Positions 19,114-27,378 of a DNA stretch of 32,188 nt are shown one piece after another (position 1 is the first letter of the stretch; every line of letters starts with the position of its first letter). Under the pieces are notes generated by a model, which saw nothing but the letters and a program-made list of their open reading frames with translations, was not told the origin of the DNA and did no database searches. This DNA is from Lachnospiraceae bacterium (lineage in GTDB: Bacteria > Bacillota > Clostridia > Lachnospirales > Lachnospiraceae). The stretch spans positions 1 to 32,188 of the forward strand of contig JAAUZZ010000024.1 in assembly GCA_014804345.1 (NCBI GenBank), given 5' to 3'. The translations under genes were made by a program, and so were the position numbers.

Positions 19114-19266
19114 AAGATTCCTCCTCCGTCAAAAAAAGAGAAGATTGCTCTTCCCCACAAAATTTCTATAACAAAGTATACCTTATGAAATAAAAAAAGT
19201 CAAATTTAAAGTCAATTCCGCTCAAATGGAATAACGAATCAGTAACACGAATCAACCTATACAAAT

Positions 19267-19309
19267 AAAACCCCTGCTGTTACAATAAAAGAAAAACAGG
19301 AGGGGTTTT
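19267..19309 (+). promoter_or_regulatory. Extended -10 promoter inside an inverted repeat covering the ribosome site
   Basis: AAAACCCCTGCTGTT (19267-19281) is complementary to AACAGGAGGGGTTTT (19295-19309) with one mismatch; the right arm contains the AGGAGG ribosome site of the next gene. An extended -10, TGTTACAAT at 19278-19286, lies at the left arm and loop. If transcription starts from it (about 19293), only the right arm would be in the mRNA and the symmetry would act as DNA operator; if it starts further upstream the hairpin would hide the ribosome site. Confidence 0.55.
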
Positions 19310-19312
19310 ACC

Positions 19313-19735
19313 ATGATGAGAAATCCGCAGCAAACAATCGGAAATTTAATTGACAAGCAAAACGTTTCGTTTATCGCTTCCATTTCGGAAGAGGGCTTCC
19401 CGAACATGAAGGCGATGCTCCCGCCGCGCAAACGAGAGGGTATCAAAGAATTTTGGTTTTCGACCAATACATCCTCCATGCGGGTAGCGCAGTATCGAAA
19501 TAATCCCAATGCGAGTATTTACTTTTATGACAAACGCTTTTTCCGAGGAGTTATGTTGATTGGAACAATGGAGATACTAGAGGACGATGACAGCAAACAA
19601 ATGATTTGGCAGGAGGGCGACACTATGTACTATGCCGGAGGCGTAAAAGACCCGGATTACTGTGTCCTGAAATTTACGGCACAGAAAGGACGTTATTATG
19701 CGAATTTTAAATCGGAAACTTTTTTGATCGAATAA
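19313..19735 (+). CDS. Pyridoxamine 5'-phosphate oxidase-fold flavoprotein
   Basis: The 140-residue protein resembles small PNPOx-like FMN-binding proteins (general stress protein 26 type): SFIASISEEGFPNMKAMLPP at the N-terminus, EFWFSTNTSSMRVAQYRNNPNASIYF in the middle (key residues S, T, R and Y lining the flavin site), then a C-terminal LKFTAQKGRYYANF. It is too short for a true PdxH (about 200 residues), so a redox or flavin/heme-binding role is more likely than vitamin B6 synthesis. ATG 19313 and ATG 19316 are both possible starts; AGGAGG lies 10 bases upstream of the first. Confidence 0.85.
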   Translation: MMRNPQQTIGNLIDKQNVSFIASISEEGFPNMKAMLPPRKREGIKEFWFSTNTSSMRVAQYRNNPNASIYFYDKRFFRGVMLIGTMEILEDDDSKQMIWQEGDTMYYAGGVKDPDYCVLKFTAQKGRYYANFKSETFLIE

Positions 19736-19744
19736 AAGAGGAGG

Positions 19745-19770
19745 GGATATCAATATAATCATATCCTTTT
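19745..19770 (+). terminator. Weak terminator-like hairpin after the PNPOx gene
   Basis: GGATAT (19745-19750) pairs with ATATCC (19761-19766), extendable by G-T pairs, then TTTT. A second AT-only palindrome, TGATAA/TTATCA, follows near 19772-19787. Confidence 0.45.
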
Positions 19771-19832
19771 ATGATAAAAAATTATCAAACATATATGAGT
19801 AAAAATTTTAGGGTGTAAAAACCATAGAAATC

Positions 19833-19841
19833 TGTTATAAT
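19833..19841 (+). promoter_or_regulatory. Extended -10 promoter of the PIN gene pair
   Basis: TGTTATAAT: TG at 19833-19834 and TATAAT at 19836-19841. No convincing -35. It lies about 30 bases before the TTG start and 17 bases before the GGGGTG ribosome site. Confidence 0.65.
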
Positions 19842-19871
19842 CGGAATTAAGGTATTAAGGGGTGAATTCTA

Positions 19872-20348
19872 TTGAGAGTATATTTAGATAACTGTTGCTA
19901 TAATCGTCTGTTTGATGATAGGTCAAATATTAAAAATTATTTGGAACGAGAAGCAATTTTGATTGTTATGCAAAAGGCATTTGAGAAAGAACTGAAGATT
20001 GTAGGATCGGATATACTTGAAATAGAAATATCAAAGATTAAAAATAGTGAAAAGAGAAATGATGTTGAGGGAGTTTATAATGCGCTTGTTACAGATATGG
20101 TAACGATAACTCCTGAAACGGAAAAACGAGCTATTCAAATAAGAAATGTATCAAATATAAAAGCTTTTGACAGTTTGCATTTAGCAAGTGCGGAGGCAAG
20201 TGCAGATGTTTTGCTGACTACGGATATTAAGTTTTTAAAGGGAAGTCAGAAAATAAAACCTAAAGTAGCAGTAAAAAATCCGGTTGAGTTTATAATGGAG
20301 GTGTTTGATTATGATGAATCGGACAATGAAGATAGTCAAATCCAGTGA
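19872..20348 (+). CDS. PIN-domain protein, probable toxin-like RNase
   Basis: This 158-residue protein shows the PIN acidic set: D6 in VYLDNCC, E50 or E52 in DILEIEIS, D100 in KAFDSLHLASAE and D118 in LLTTDIKFL. PIN domains are Mg-dependent RNases, common as VapC-type toxins. The start is TTG, supported by the ribosome site GGGGTG (19859-19864) and by the family's usual MKVYLDNCC-like N-terminus. Its 3' end overlaps the next small ORF by 38 bases, which suggests co-expression. A housekeeping rather than toxin role is possible. Confidence 0.82.
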   Translation: MRVYLDNCCYNRLFDDRSNIKNYLEREAILIVMQKAFEKELKIVGSDILEIEISKIKNSEKRNDVEGVYNALVTDMVTITPETEKRAIQIRNVSNIKAFDSLHLASAEASADVLLTTDIKFLKGSQKIKPKVAVKNPVEFIMEVFDYDESDNEDSQIQ

Positions 20349-20517
20349 AATCAGAAAATCAGGTACAGAGGCATTGATAAAGGCATTAGGTCCTATTGGA
20401 ATGGCAAGGTATCTTGAGGAGTATGATAATGGAGGAAGAGGCGACTATACAAAAGAAAAGTACGAACAGCCGGATTATTCTATTGAAGAAATTTTGGCAA
20501 GCAGAAAAGAAATGTAA
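20311..20517 (+). CDS. Small antitoxin-like partner of the PIN protein
   Basis: The frame is open from TTG 20305, but GGAGGTG (20297-20303) places the start at ATG 20311, giving 68 residues. The text IRKSGTEALIKALGPIGMARYLEEYDNGGRGDYT has an N-terminal helix-strand pattern, and the C-terminus DYSIEEILASRKEM is a charged helix. I know similar short proteins next to PIN genes in Clostridia but not a named family. The start lies inside the PIN gene, in another frame, so the order is toxin-like first, antitoxin-like second. Antitoxin function is inference from context. Confidence 0.65.
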   Translation: MMNRTMKIVKSSEIRKSGTEALIKALGPIGMARYLEEYDNGGRGDYTKEKYEQPDYSIEEILASRKEM

Positions 20518-20558
20518 AAAAGGGTATTAGCAGTAACGGAAAGGAAGCGTTAATTATT

Positions 20559-22043
20559 ATGATGAAACAAGCAGATCAAAGAAACCTCACAATGGTAATG
20601 GACTTGTATGAGCTTACGATGGCAAACGGCTATTTTAACAGTGGTGATATGGAATCGCGGGTGGCATTTGACGTGTTTTACAGAAAAAATCCCGACAGAG
20701 GCGGTTATGCAATTTTCGCAGGGCTTGAACAGATTGTGGAATACGTAGAAAACCTCCACTTTTCCACCGAGGACATTGAATATCTGCGCTCCTTAAACAC
20801 CTTTACAGATGCCTTTTTGGATTATTTAAAAGATTTCAAATTTCATGGAGATATTTATTCTTTCCCGGAGGGCACGATCATGTATCCCAATGAGCCGATC
20901 ATGACGATCGTAGCGCCCTTAATTGATGCGCAGATTGTTGAAACGGCAATTCTGGCACAGGTCAATCATCAATCGCTTGTAGCGACAAAGACAGCGCGTA
21001 TCGTGAAAGCGGCAGCGGGAAAATTGGTATCGGATTTCGGCGCAAGGCGCGCGCATAACATGGATGCAGCAGTGTACGGCGCAAGAGCTTCTTACATAGG
21101 AGGAGCGGCGGGAACCGCAACCGTGCTTGCGGGACAAATGTTTGGCATTCCGGTAAGCGGAACGATGGCGCACAGCTGGGTCATGTATTATAAAGACGAG
21201 TATGAGGCATTCAAAAATTATGCCGTAAATTATCCTGATAATACTGTACTTTTGGTGGATACCTACGATACCATCCAGTCGGGAATTCCCAACGCAATCC
21301 GCGTGGCGCATGAGATATTGGAGCCGATGGGAAAACGCCTTAAGGGTATTCGAATTGACAGTGGCGACCTTGCATATCAATCGATCAAAGTCCGCAAAAT
21401 GTTAGATGCCGCGGGGCTGAACGACTGTATGATTATTGTTTCTAACAGCTTAGACGAGCACACAATATCTTCCTTAAATACACAAAGGGCGTGCATCGAC
21501 AGCTACGGTGTGGGAGAGCGTCTGATCACGGGCGCCACAAGTGACTATTCGGACGATACGCTTGCGCTTTTGGGAGCGGTCTATAAAATTGCGGCGGTTG
21601 AGGAAAACGGCGCGTTTGTACCGCGCATTAAAATTTCGGGAACCGTAGAAAAAATCACGAATCCGGGACTGAAAAAGGTCTATCGAATCTATGACCAGAC
21701 AGGAAAAGCAAAGGCGGATCTGCTTGCAAAGTCAGATGAAGAGATTGACATGAGCGGCGATTTTCGTTTTGTGGATCCGCAGATGCCGTGGAGAAATCTG
21801 AAATTCACAAATTGTACGGCAAAACCATTACAGGTGAAAGTGTTTGAAAACGGAAAACGGGTTTATGAGCTGCCCACACTCGAGGAAATCCGCGACTATG
21901 TGAAAAAGCAGCTGCGCGAAGAAATCTGGGAGGAGGAACAGCGCTTTATCAACCCGCACGTTCATTATATGGACATGACGCCGGACTATTACGAATTAAA
22001 AATGGGATTGCTGCATGACAAAGGGAAGATTTTAGAACAGTAA
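20559..22043 (+). CDS. pncB: Nicotinate phosphoribosyltransferase
   Basis: This enzyme converts nicotinate and PRPP to nicotinate mononucleotide in NAD salvage. The 494 residues start with DLYELTMANGYF, and the catalytic core shows SDFGARRAHNMDAAVYGAR, VSGTMAHSWV (with the histidine that is phosphorylated in the family), VDTYDT, GIRIDSGDLAYQS and SYGVGERL. Length is usual for the Bacillota form. The ribosome site (AAAGGAAG) is somewhat far, about 14 bases before ATG 20559; ATG 20562 also fits. It is followed by mgtE after 66 bases with no terminator seen, so read-through is possible. Confidence 0.95.
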   Translation: MMKQADQRNLTMVMDLYELTMANGYFNSGDMESRVAFDVFYRKNPDRGGYAIFAGLEQIVEYVENLHFSTEDIEYLRSLNTFTDAFLDYLKDFKFHGDIYSFPEGTIMYPNEPIMTIVAPLIDAQIVETAILAQVNHQSLVATKTARIVKAAAGKLVSDFGARRAHNMDAAVYGARASYIGGAAGTATVLAGQMFGIPVSGTMAHSWVMYYKDEYEAFKNYAVNYPDNTVLLVDTYDTIQSGIPNAIRVAHEILEPMGKRLKGIRIDSGDLAYQSIKVRKMLDAAGLNDCMIIVSNSLDEHTISSLNTQRACIDSYGVGERLITGATSDYSDDTLALLGAVYKIAAVEENGAFVPRIKISGTVEKITNPGLKKVYRIYDQTGKAKADLLAKSDEEIDMSGDFRFVDPQMPWRNLKFTNCTAKPLQVKVFENGKRVYELPTLEEIRDYVKKQLREEIWEEEQRFINPHVHYMDMTPDYYELKMGLLHDKGKILEQ

Positions 22044-22109
22044 AATAACATACGTTTTTAAACATATCAATATTGAGGGGACTGCTTGGTAGAAGGGGAG
22101 TAATGTGAA

Positions 22110-23504
22110 ATGGAAAAGAAAGTGTTGAAGGAACCAAGATTTGTCGAAGAATTGTTGGAGCTGGTTCATGGCAGTCTGCCGGAAAAGGAGTTTTTGGATC
22201 GGTTATCCGATTACCATGAGAATGATATTGCGGACGCGCTGGAGCAGCTTGAACCCGAGGAACGTCAAAGATTATATCCGCTTCTCGGCGCGGAAAAATT
22301 ATCGGAAATTTTTGCATATTTTGAAGATGCTGATCTCTATCTGAACGAATTGGATATGGAATCCGTTGCAAAAATCGTTTCCTGTATGGATTCCGATGAC
22401 GCGGCGGACGTGTTGGAAGAAATGGACGATACTGACCAGAAAAAACTTGTCAGTATGATGGATGATGAGGCCGAGCGGGATGTGCGGCTGATCTTGTCGT
22501 ATGATGAAGATGAAATCGGAAGTCGAATGACCACAAATTATATTGCGATCCGAAACAATCTTACCATCAAACAGGCGATGAGTGAGTTGGTGCGTCAGGC
22601 GGGAGAGAATGATAATATTTCCACAATCTATGTGGTTGATGTGAAAGACCTCTATTACGGTGCGATTGACTTAAAAGACTTGATCATTGCCAGAGAGCAT
22701 CAGAAATTGGAGGATCTCATCATTACGTCCTATCCTTATGTCACGGACCACGAGAAGGTCAGTGATTGTATTGAACGAATTAAGGACTACGCAGAGGATT
22801 CGCTTCCGATATTGTCGGAGAATGGAAAGATTTTGGGTATTATCACGGCGCAGGACATCGTGGAAGTCGTTGATGACGAGATGGGCGATGATTATGCAAA
22901 GCTTGCTGGTATGACTGCCGAGGCGGATTTAAAAGAAACAACGATCGAGAGCATGAAAAAAAGACTGCCATGGCTGATCGTGCTGCTTTTTCTCGGAATG
23001 TGCGTTTCGTCCGTCGTAGGCATCTTTGAGACAGTCGTTGCGCTTCTTCCGATCGTGATCTGCTTTCAGTCTTTGATCCTTGATATGGCGGGAAACGTGG
23101 GAACACAGTCGCTTGCCGTTACAATCAGGGTTTTAATGGATGAAAATCTTACGACAAAACAAAAGTTTGGTCTTGTTTTGAAAGAAATGCGTGTCGGGCT
23201 TGCAAATGGTCTATTCTTAGGGATCATGGCATTTTTGTTTATCGGCTTCTACACGTATTTGTGCAAAGGAACTCCAATTGACAGCGCATTTTTGATCTCG
23301 GGTTGTGTGAGCGCTGCGCTGATGATGGCGATGGTCATTTCCAGCATGGTTGGCACGCTTGTACCGCTTTTTTTCAATAGGATCAAAGTGGATCCCGCGG
23401 TAGCGTCAGGTCCCCTGATCACGACCATAAATGATCTCGTGGCGGTCGTGACTTATTACGGACTTGCGTGGGTACTGCTCATTAATGTTCTGCATGTAAA
23501 TTGA
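22110..23504 (+). CDS. mgtE: MgtE magnesium transporter
   Basis: MgtE is a homodimeric, Mg-gated channel of the inner membrane. In the 464 residues there is an N-terminal acidic superhelical domain (about 1-130, DIADALEQLEPEERQRLYPLL), two CBS domains (about 130-255), a plug helix, and five membrane segments from about 285 on. The pore motif DMAGNVGTQSLAV, which carries the metal-selecting Asp, is intact, as is the C-terminal DPAVASGPLITT. ATG 22110 follows a GGGGAG ribosome site. No M-box fits in the 66-base upstream gap. Confidence 0.96.
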   Translation: MEKKVLKEPRFVEELLELVHGSLPEKEFLDRLSDYHENDIADALEQLEPEERQRLYPLLGAEKLSEIFAYFEDADLYLNELDMESVAKIVSCMDSDDAADVLEEMDDTDQKKLVSMMDDEAERDVRLILSYDEDEIGSRMTTNYIAIRNNLTIKQAMSELVRQAGENDNISTIYVVDVKDLYYGAIDLKDLIIAREHQKLEDLIITSYPYVTDHEKVSDCIERIKDYAEDSLPILSENGKILGIITAQDIVEVVDDEMGDDYAKLAGMTAEADLKETTIESMKKRLPWLIVLLFLGMCVSSVVGIFETVVALLPIVICFQSLILDMAGNVGTQSLAVTIRVLMDENLTTKQKFGLVLKEMRVGLANGLFLGIMAFLFIGFYTYLCKGTPIDSAFLISGCVSAALMMAMVISSMVGTLVPLFFNRIKVDPAVASGPLITTINDLVAVVTYYGLAWVLLINVLHVN

Positions 23505-23571
23505 TGGAAAGTCTGCAAGTAATGTGATAAAATTATAAATAATTTGCGATTTGTTAGAATGGAGGAGAAAC

Positions 23572-24510
23572 ATGTCAAGTGTAAGCATTGAAAGAGTGAT
23601 CGAAAAGCTAAAGCTCACAAACCTCACGCCGGAAATCGATGTGTCGAGCATTAAGATCCATCAGCCCGATATCAACAGACCGGCATTGCAGCTTTCGGGA
23701 TATTTTGAACATTTTGAAGAAACAAGACCTCAGATCATCGGTTTTGTGGAATATTCTTATATGGAGCATATCAGCGATGAGAAGAAAAAAGAGGTGTATC
23801 CGCGTTTGATATCGGAAAAGACGCCGTGTATTATTTTCTGCAGAAATCTGATGCCCGACGAGCTTTTCATTGAAACTGCACGAAAAAACAATGTGCCGAT
23901 TTTAAAGACCGGAAAACCGACTTCGGCATTTATGGCTGAGATCATCCGCTGGCTGAACGTGGAACTCGCACCCTGTATTTCCGTGCACGGTGTACTTGTC
24001 GATGTTTACGGCGAGGGTGTTTTGATCACGGGAGAAAGCGGTATTGGTAAGAGCGAGGCGGCGCTGGAGCTGATCAAGCGCGGACACAGACTGGTATCTG
24101 ATGACGTGGTGGAGATCAGAAAGGTGAGCGATGACACGCTGGTAGGAAGTGCACCTGACATTACGAGGCATTTTATAGAACTTCGCGGAATAGGCATAAT
24201 AGATGTAAAGACACTTTACGGTGTGCAAAGCGTTATGGACACGACAAATATCAATCTTGTCATACGTCTTGAAGATTGGGATAAAGAGAAAAATTATGAC
24301 CGACTGGGACTTGAGGAGAGTTATACGGAATATCTTGGAAATAAGGTAGTCTGTCATAATATCCCCATAAGACCGGGCAGAAACCTTGCAATTATCTGCG
24401 AGTCGGCAGCAGTCAACCACCGTCAAAAGAAAATGGGTTACAATGCGGCACAGGAACTTTACCATCGTGTGCAGAATTCGTTATCAAAACCCAGAGAGGA
24501 TGAAGCGTAA
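23572..24510 (+). CDS. hprK: HPr kinase/phosphorylase
   Basis: It phosphorylates HPr on Ser46 and reverses the reaction, the sensor step of carbon catabolite repression in Bacillota. The 312 residues include the N-terminal domain and the kinase domain, with H139 in SVHGVLVDVYGEGV, Walker A GESGIGKS at 154-161, SDDVVEI (D177, D178) and the C-terminal NIPIRPGRNLAIICESAAVN. A TTG at 23551 is in frame, but GGAGGAG at 23561-23567 gives ATG 23572 as the start. The stop overlaps the next start as TAATG, coupling it to the glucokinase. Confidence 0.96.
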   Translation: MSSVSIERVIEKLKLTNLTPEIDVSSIKIHQPDINRPALQLSGYFEHFEETRPQIIGFVEYSYMEHISDEKKKEVYPRLISEKTPCIIFCRNLMPDELFIETARKNNVPILKTGKPTSAFMAEIIRWLNVELAPCISVHGVLVDVYGEGVLITGESGIGKSEAALELIKRGHRLVSDDVVEIRKVSDDTLVGSAPDITRHFIELRGIGIIDVKTLYGVQSVMDTTNINLVIRLEDWDKEKNYDRLGLEESYTEYLGNKVVCHNIPIRPGRNLAIICESAAVNHRQKKMGYNAAQELYHRVQNSLSKPREDEA

Positions 24511-25457
24511 TGAAGAAATATTGTTTTGGAGTAGACGTAGGCGGAACAACGGTAAAACTTGGACTTTTTACCCCCGAGGGAGAAGTCGTTGAAAAGTGGG
24601 AAATTCCGACAAGAACAGAGAACGGTGGAAGCGCTATTCTTCCTGATGTTGCAGCGTCCGTTACAGAAAAAATGAAAGAGCGCGAAATTGCGAAAGAGAC
24701 GGTAATCGGTGTGGGGGTCGGTGTGCCGGGACCTGTTGATGACAACGGTATCGTGTATAAGGCGGTGAACCTCGGCTGGGGCGTGATGAACATCAGCGGA
24801 GAGCTTGAAAAGCGATTAGGTGTAACCGTAAGAGCAGGAAACGATGCAAATGTGGCTGCACTTGGCGAAATGTGGTGCGGCGGCGGAAAAGGCTGTAAGG
24901 ACGTTGTGCTTGCAACGCTTGGTACTGGTGTCGGTGGCGGCATTATTGTAAACGGAAAGGTCGTCACAGGTTCAAAGGGCGCTGGCGGAGAGATCGGACA
25001 TATGCATATTGTTGATGAAGAAGAGGAGGCTTGCGGCTGCGGAAACCACGGTTGTCTGGAACAGTACGCGTCTGCGACCGGAATCGTGCGGCTTGCCAAA
25101 AGGAGACTTGCGGCGTCAAATGATGCAAGTGTGTTAAGAACTTCACAGGAAAAGAATGAGTTGAGTGCAAAAGCCGTGTTTGACGCGGTAAAGGACGGCG
25201 ATAAAGTGGCGTGTGAGATTGCGGAGGAGTTTGGCAGATATCTCGGAAAAGGATTGGCAATGATCGCGGCAGTCGTAAATCCCGAGGTGTTTGTACTTGG
25301 CGGCGGCGTTTCAAAGGCTGGAGAGATCCTCTGCGATTATGTGTCAAAATATTATGATAAATATGCCTTTCACGGCTGCAAGAATGCCGGCTTTAAGCTT
25401 GCCACGCTCGGAAACGATGCGGGCATTTACGGGGCGGCAAAGCTTGTACTGGGTTAG
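24510..25457 (+). CDS. glcK: ROK-family glucokinase
   Basis: The 315-residue enzyme should phosphorylate glucose to glucose 6-phosphate. It shows the phosphate loop GVDVGGTTVK (7-16), the catalytic pair N111-D112, and the ROK zinc site H164, C175, C177 and C182 in CGCGNHGCLEQYAS. The ATG shares its A with the hprK stop, so translation is coupled, tying sugar phosphorylation to the catabolite control sensor. Glucose is the most likely substrate, but ROK kinases also use other hexoses and N-acetyl sugars. Confidence 0.92.
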   Translation: MKKYCFGVDVGGTTVKLGLFTPEGEVVEKWEIPTRTENGGSAILPDVAASVTEKMKEREIAKETVIGVGVGVPGPVDDNGIVYKAVNLGWGVMNISGELEKRLGVTVRAGNDANVAALGEMWCGGGKGCKDVVLATLGTGVGGGIIVNGKVVTGSKGAGGEIGHMHIVDEEEEACGCGNHGCLEQYASATGIVRLAKRRLAASNDASVLRTSQEKNELSAKAVFDAVKDGDKVACEIAEEFGRYLGKGLAMIAAVVNPEVFVLGGGVSKAGEILCDYVSKYYDKYAFHGCKNAGFKLATLGNDAGIYGAAKLVLG

Positions 25458-25501
25458 GCTTGGAAAGATAAGACAAAAATAAATATAGGAGCCGTATCAT
25501 A

Positions 25502-26407
25502 TTGAAAAAAGAGTTGATTGATCAATTATCTTCAGTGATTGTAAACGGACACGTTCGCATGAACGAACCTATGTCAGCGCACACTACCTTTAAAACAGGC
25601 GGTGTGGCTGATGTATTTGTTGAACCCTCGGGAATTGAGGAATTAAAGGAAACGCTGAAACTGTTACAGGGAGAATCCTTTTATCTCATCGGGAACGGGA
25701 GCAATCTTCTCGTGAGCGATGACGGGCTTAGAGGCGTGGCGCTTCACCTTGCGGCAGGTTTTGGCGATATTACAGTCAAGGAAAACACGCTGATCTGCGG
25801 TGCGGCAGCGACGCTTTCGCAGATTGCAAGGACAGCGCTTGACAATGCTTTGAGCGGGTTTGAGTTTGCCGCGGGCATTCCGGGAAGTTTGGGCGGCGCA
25901 ATCGTGATGAATGCAGGCGCGTATGACGGAGAGATGAAGCAGGTGGTAAAGCGTGTGAAACTTATGAACTACGCGGGGGAGATTGTGGAAAAAGACGCGG
26001 AAGAGATGCAGTTTTCTTACCGCCACAGCATCTTGAAGGAGCAGCAGTGGATCGTGCTTGAGGCAGTCATAGCGCTTGAGGCGGGCGATAAACGGAAAAT
26101 AAAAGAAAAGATGGATGAATTGGCGCAAAAGAGACGCGAAAAACAGCCGTTGGAATATCCAAGCGCGGGTTCCACGTTCAAGCGTCCCAAAGGGTATTTT
26201 GCGGCAAAGCTGATAGAGGACGCGGGACTAAAGGGCTTTCGGATCGGCGGCGCACAGGTATCCTCCAAGCATGCGGGTTTTGTAATCAACGAGCATAACG
26301 CCACATCTGCGGATATTTACGCGTTGATCAAGGAGATTCAAAGACGAGTAGAGGAAAATGCAGGCGTTGCGATAGAAACGGAAGTCATCTGTCTGGGAAA
26401 ATTTTGA
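25502..26407 (+). CDS. murB: UDP-N-acetylenolpyruvoylglucosamine reductase
   Basis: MurB reduces the enolpyruvyl group to form UDP-MurNAc in peptidoglycan synthesis, in the cytosol, with FAD. The 301 residues show the FAD-binding text LIGNGSNLLVSDDG, GFEFAAGIPGSLGGAIVMNAGAYDGEM (in parts) and the catalytic region PSAGSTFKRP, then GGAQVSSKHAGFVIN. The length and the missing Tyr loop fit the shorter type II enzyme. The start is TTG at 25502, preceded by TAGGAG; no ATG in frame gives a complete N-terminus. It lies 44 bases after glcK. Confidence 0.96.
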   Translation: MKKELIDQLSSVIVNGHVRMNEPMSAHTTFKTGGVADVFVEPSGIEELKETLKLLQGESFYLIGNGSNLLVSDDGLRGVALHLAAGFGDITVKENTLICGAAATLSQIARTALDNALSGFEFAAGIPGSLGGAIVMNAGAYDGEMKQVVKRVKLMNYAGEIVEKDAEEMQFSYRHSILKEQQWIVLEAVIALEAGDKRKIKEKMDELAQKRREKQPLEYPSAGSTFKRPKGYFAAKLIEDAGLKGFRIGGAQVSSKHAGFVINEHNATSADIYALIKEIQRRVEENAGVAIETEVICLGKF

Positions 26408-26438
26408 CGGAGCGTGAGAAAGGTAGGTCTGAATTCAA

Positions 26439-27293
26439 ATGAGGTTTGTGATCGTTACAGGAATGAGCGGTGGCGGAAAATCAACAGCGATGAAAATGCT
26501 TGAAGATGCGGGATTTTATTGTGCGGACAATATGCCCGTGCCTTTGATTGAAAAATTCATGGAACTGCTTGCGATGCCCGACAATGGCATTCAAAAAGTG
26601 GCGCTCGGACTGGACGTGCGTGCGGATCAGTCTTTTGAGGACGTGAATCAGCTGATCATAAGACTTCGTCTGAACTATACCTTTGAAATCCTCTTTTTGG
26701 AAGCATCGGACAATGTGCTGTTAAAACGATATAAGGAAACAAGAAGAATCCACCCGCTCTCTGTGGACGGCGATTTGATGAGCGGCATTCGGCGCGAGCG
26801 GGAGCTGCTCGAAAGCATCAGAATGGTAGCGGATTATGTAATTGACACGACGAACCTTCTCACACGGGAGTTAAAGGCGGAACTTGACAAGATTTTTGTG
26901 AGCAATCAGGCGTACAACAGCCTTATGGTGAATGTCATGTCTTTTGGTTTTAAGCATGGGATACCACAGGACGCGGATCTTGTTTTTGACGTACGCTTTC
27001 TGCCAAACCCATTCTATATCGATGAGCTCAAACATCTTACGGGGCTTGACGATGAGGTACAGGAATACGTTATGAGTTATCCGGAGGCGCACACATTTAT
27101 CGACAAGCTGACGGATATGATTCGGTTTCTCATTCCCAATTATATTAAAGAAGGGAAGTATCAGCTTGTGATTGCGATTGGCTGTACAGGCGGACAACAC
27201 AGAAGCGTGACGCTTGCAGGAGAGCTTTACAAACGGCTCAAGGACAAAGGCGATTATGGGCTTACGCTGCGCCACAGAGACACGCTTGGCTAG
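26439..27293 (+). CDS. rapZ: RapZ/YvcJ-family P-loop nucleotide-binding protein
   Basis: The 284-residue protein has a P-loop GMSGGGKS at 8-15 and the C-terminal family signature IAIGCTGGQHRSV, with FYCADNMPVPLI near the N-terminus. In Gram-negatives RapZ tunes cell-wall amino sugar synthesis through RNA; in Bacillota YvcJ hydrolyses nucleotides and affects competence and envelope functions. Its place next to murB and whiA is the conserved Bacillota order, but yvcK, often between rapZ and whiA, is absent here. The ribosome site is weak (GGTAGG about 11 bases before ATG). Confidence 0.95.
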   Translation: MRFVIVTGMSGGGKSTAMKMLEDAGFYCADNMPVPLIEKFMELLAMPDNGIQKVALGLDVRADQSFEDVNQLIIRLRLNYTFEILFLEASDNVLLKRYKETRRIHPLSVDGDLMSGIRRERELLESIRMVADYVIDTTNLLTRELKAELDKIFVSNQAYNSLMVNVMSFGFKHGIPQDADLVFDVRFLPNPFYIDELKHLTGLDDEVQEYVMSYPEAHTFIDKLTDMIRFLIPNYIKEGKYQLVIAIGCTGGQHRSVTLAGELYKRLKDKGDYGLTLRHRDTLG

Positions 27294-27337
27294 TGTGAAA
27301 AAGCTTCACACAAAAAAACGCAAAGAACAGCGTTTTT
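27293..27337 (+). terminator. Two tandem hairpins between rapZ and whiA
   Basis: GTGTGAA/TTCACAC (27293-27299 and 27305-27311) starts on the last base of the rapZ stop. AAAAACGC/GCGTTTTT (27314-27321 and 27330-27337), with an 8-base loop and a T run in the right arm, follows. The second looks like a weak rho-independent terminator or attenuator inside the operon. Confidence 0.55.
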
Positions 27338-27378
27338 CATTATGATTTGAGCCGCCAAAGGCGACACGGGAGATTAAT

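Noticed and set aside
22044-22109. M-box riboswitch before mgtE
   Set aside because: The gap is only 66 bases and holds no matching structure.
24413-25099. Long minus-strand ORF opposite glcK (228 codons)
   Set aside because: It is a shadow of the glucokinase frame, with low-complexity Pro/Ser/Thr composition and no ribosome site.
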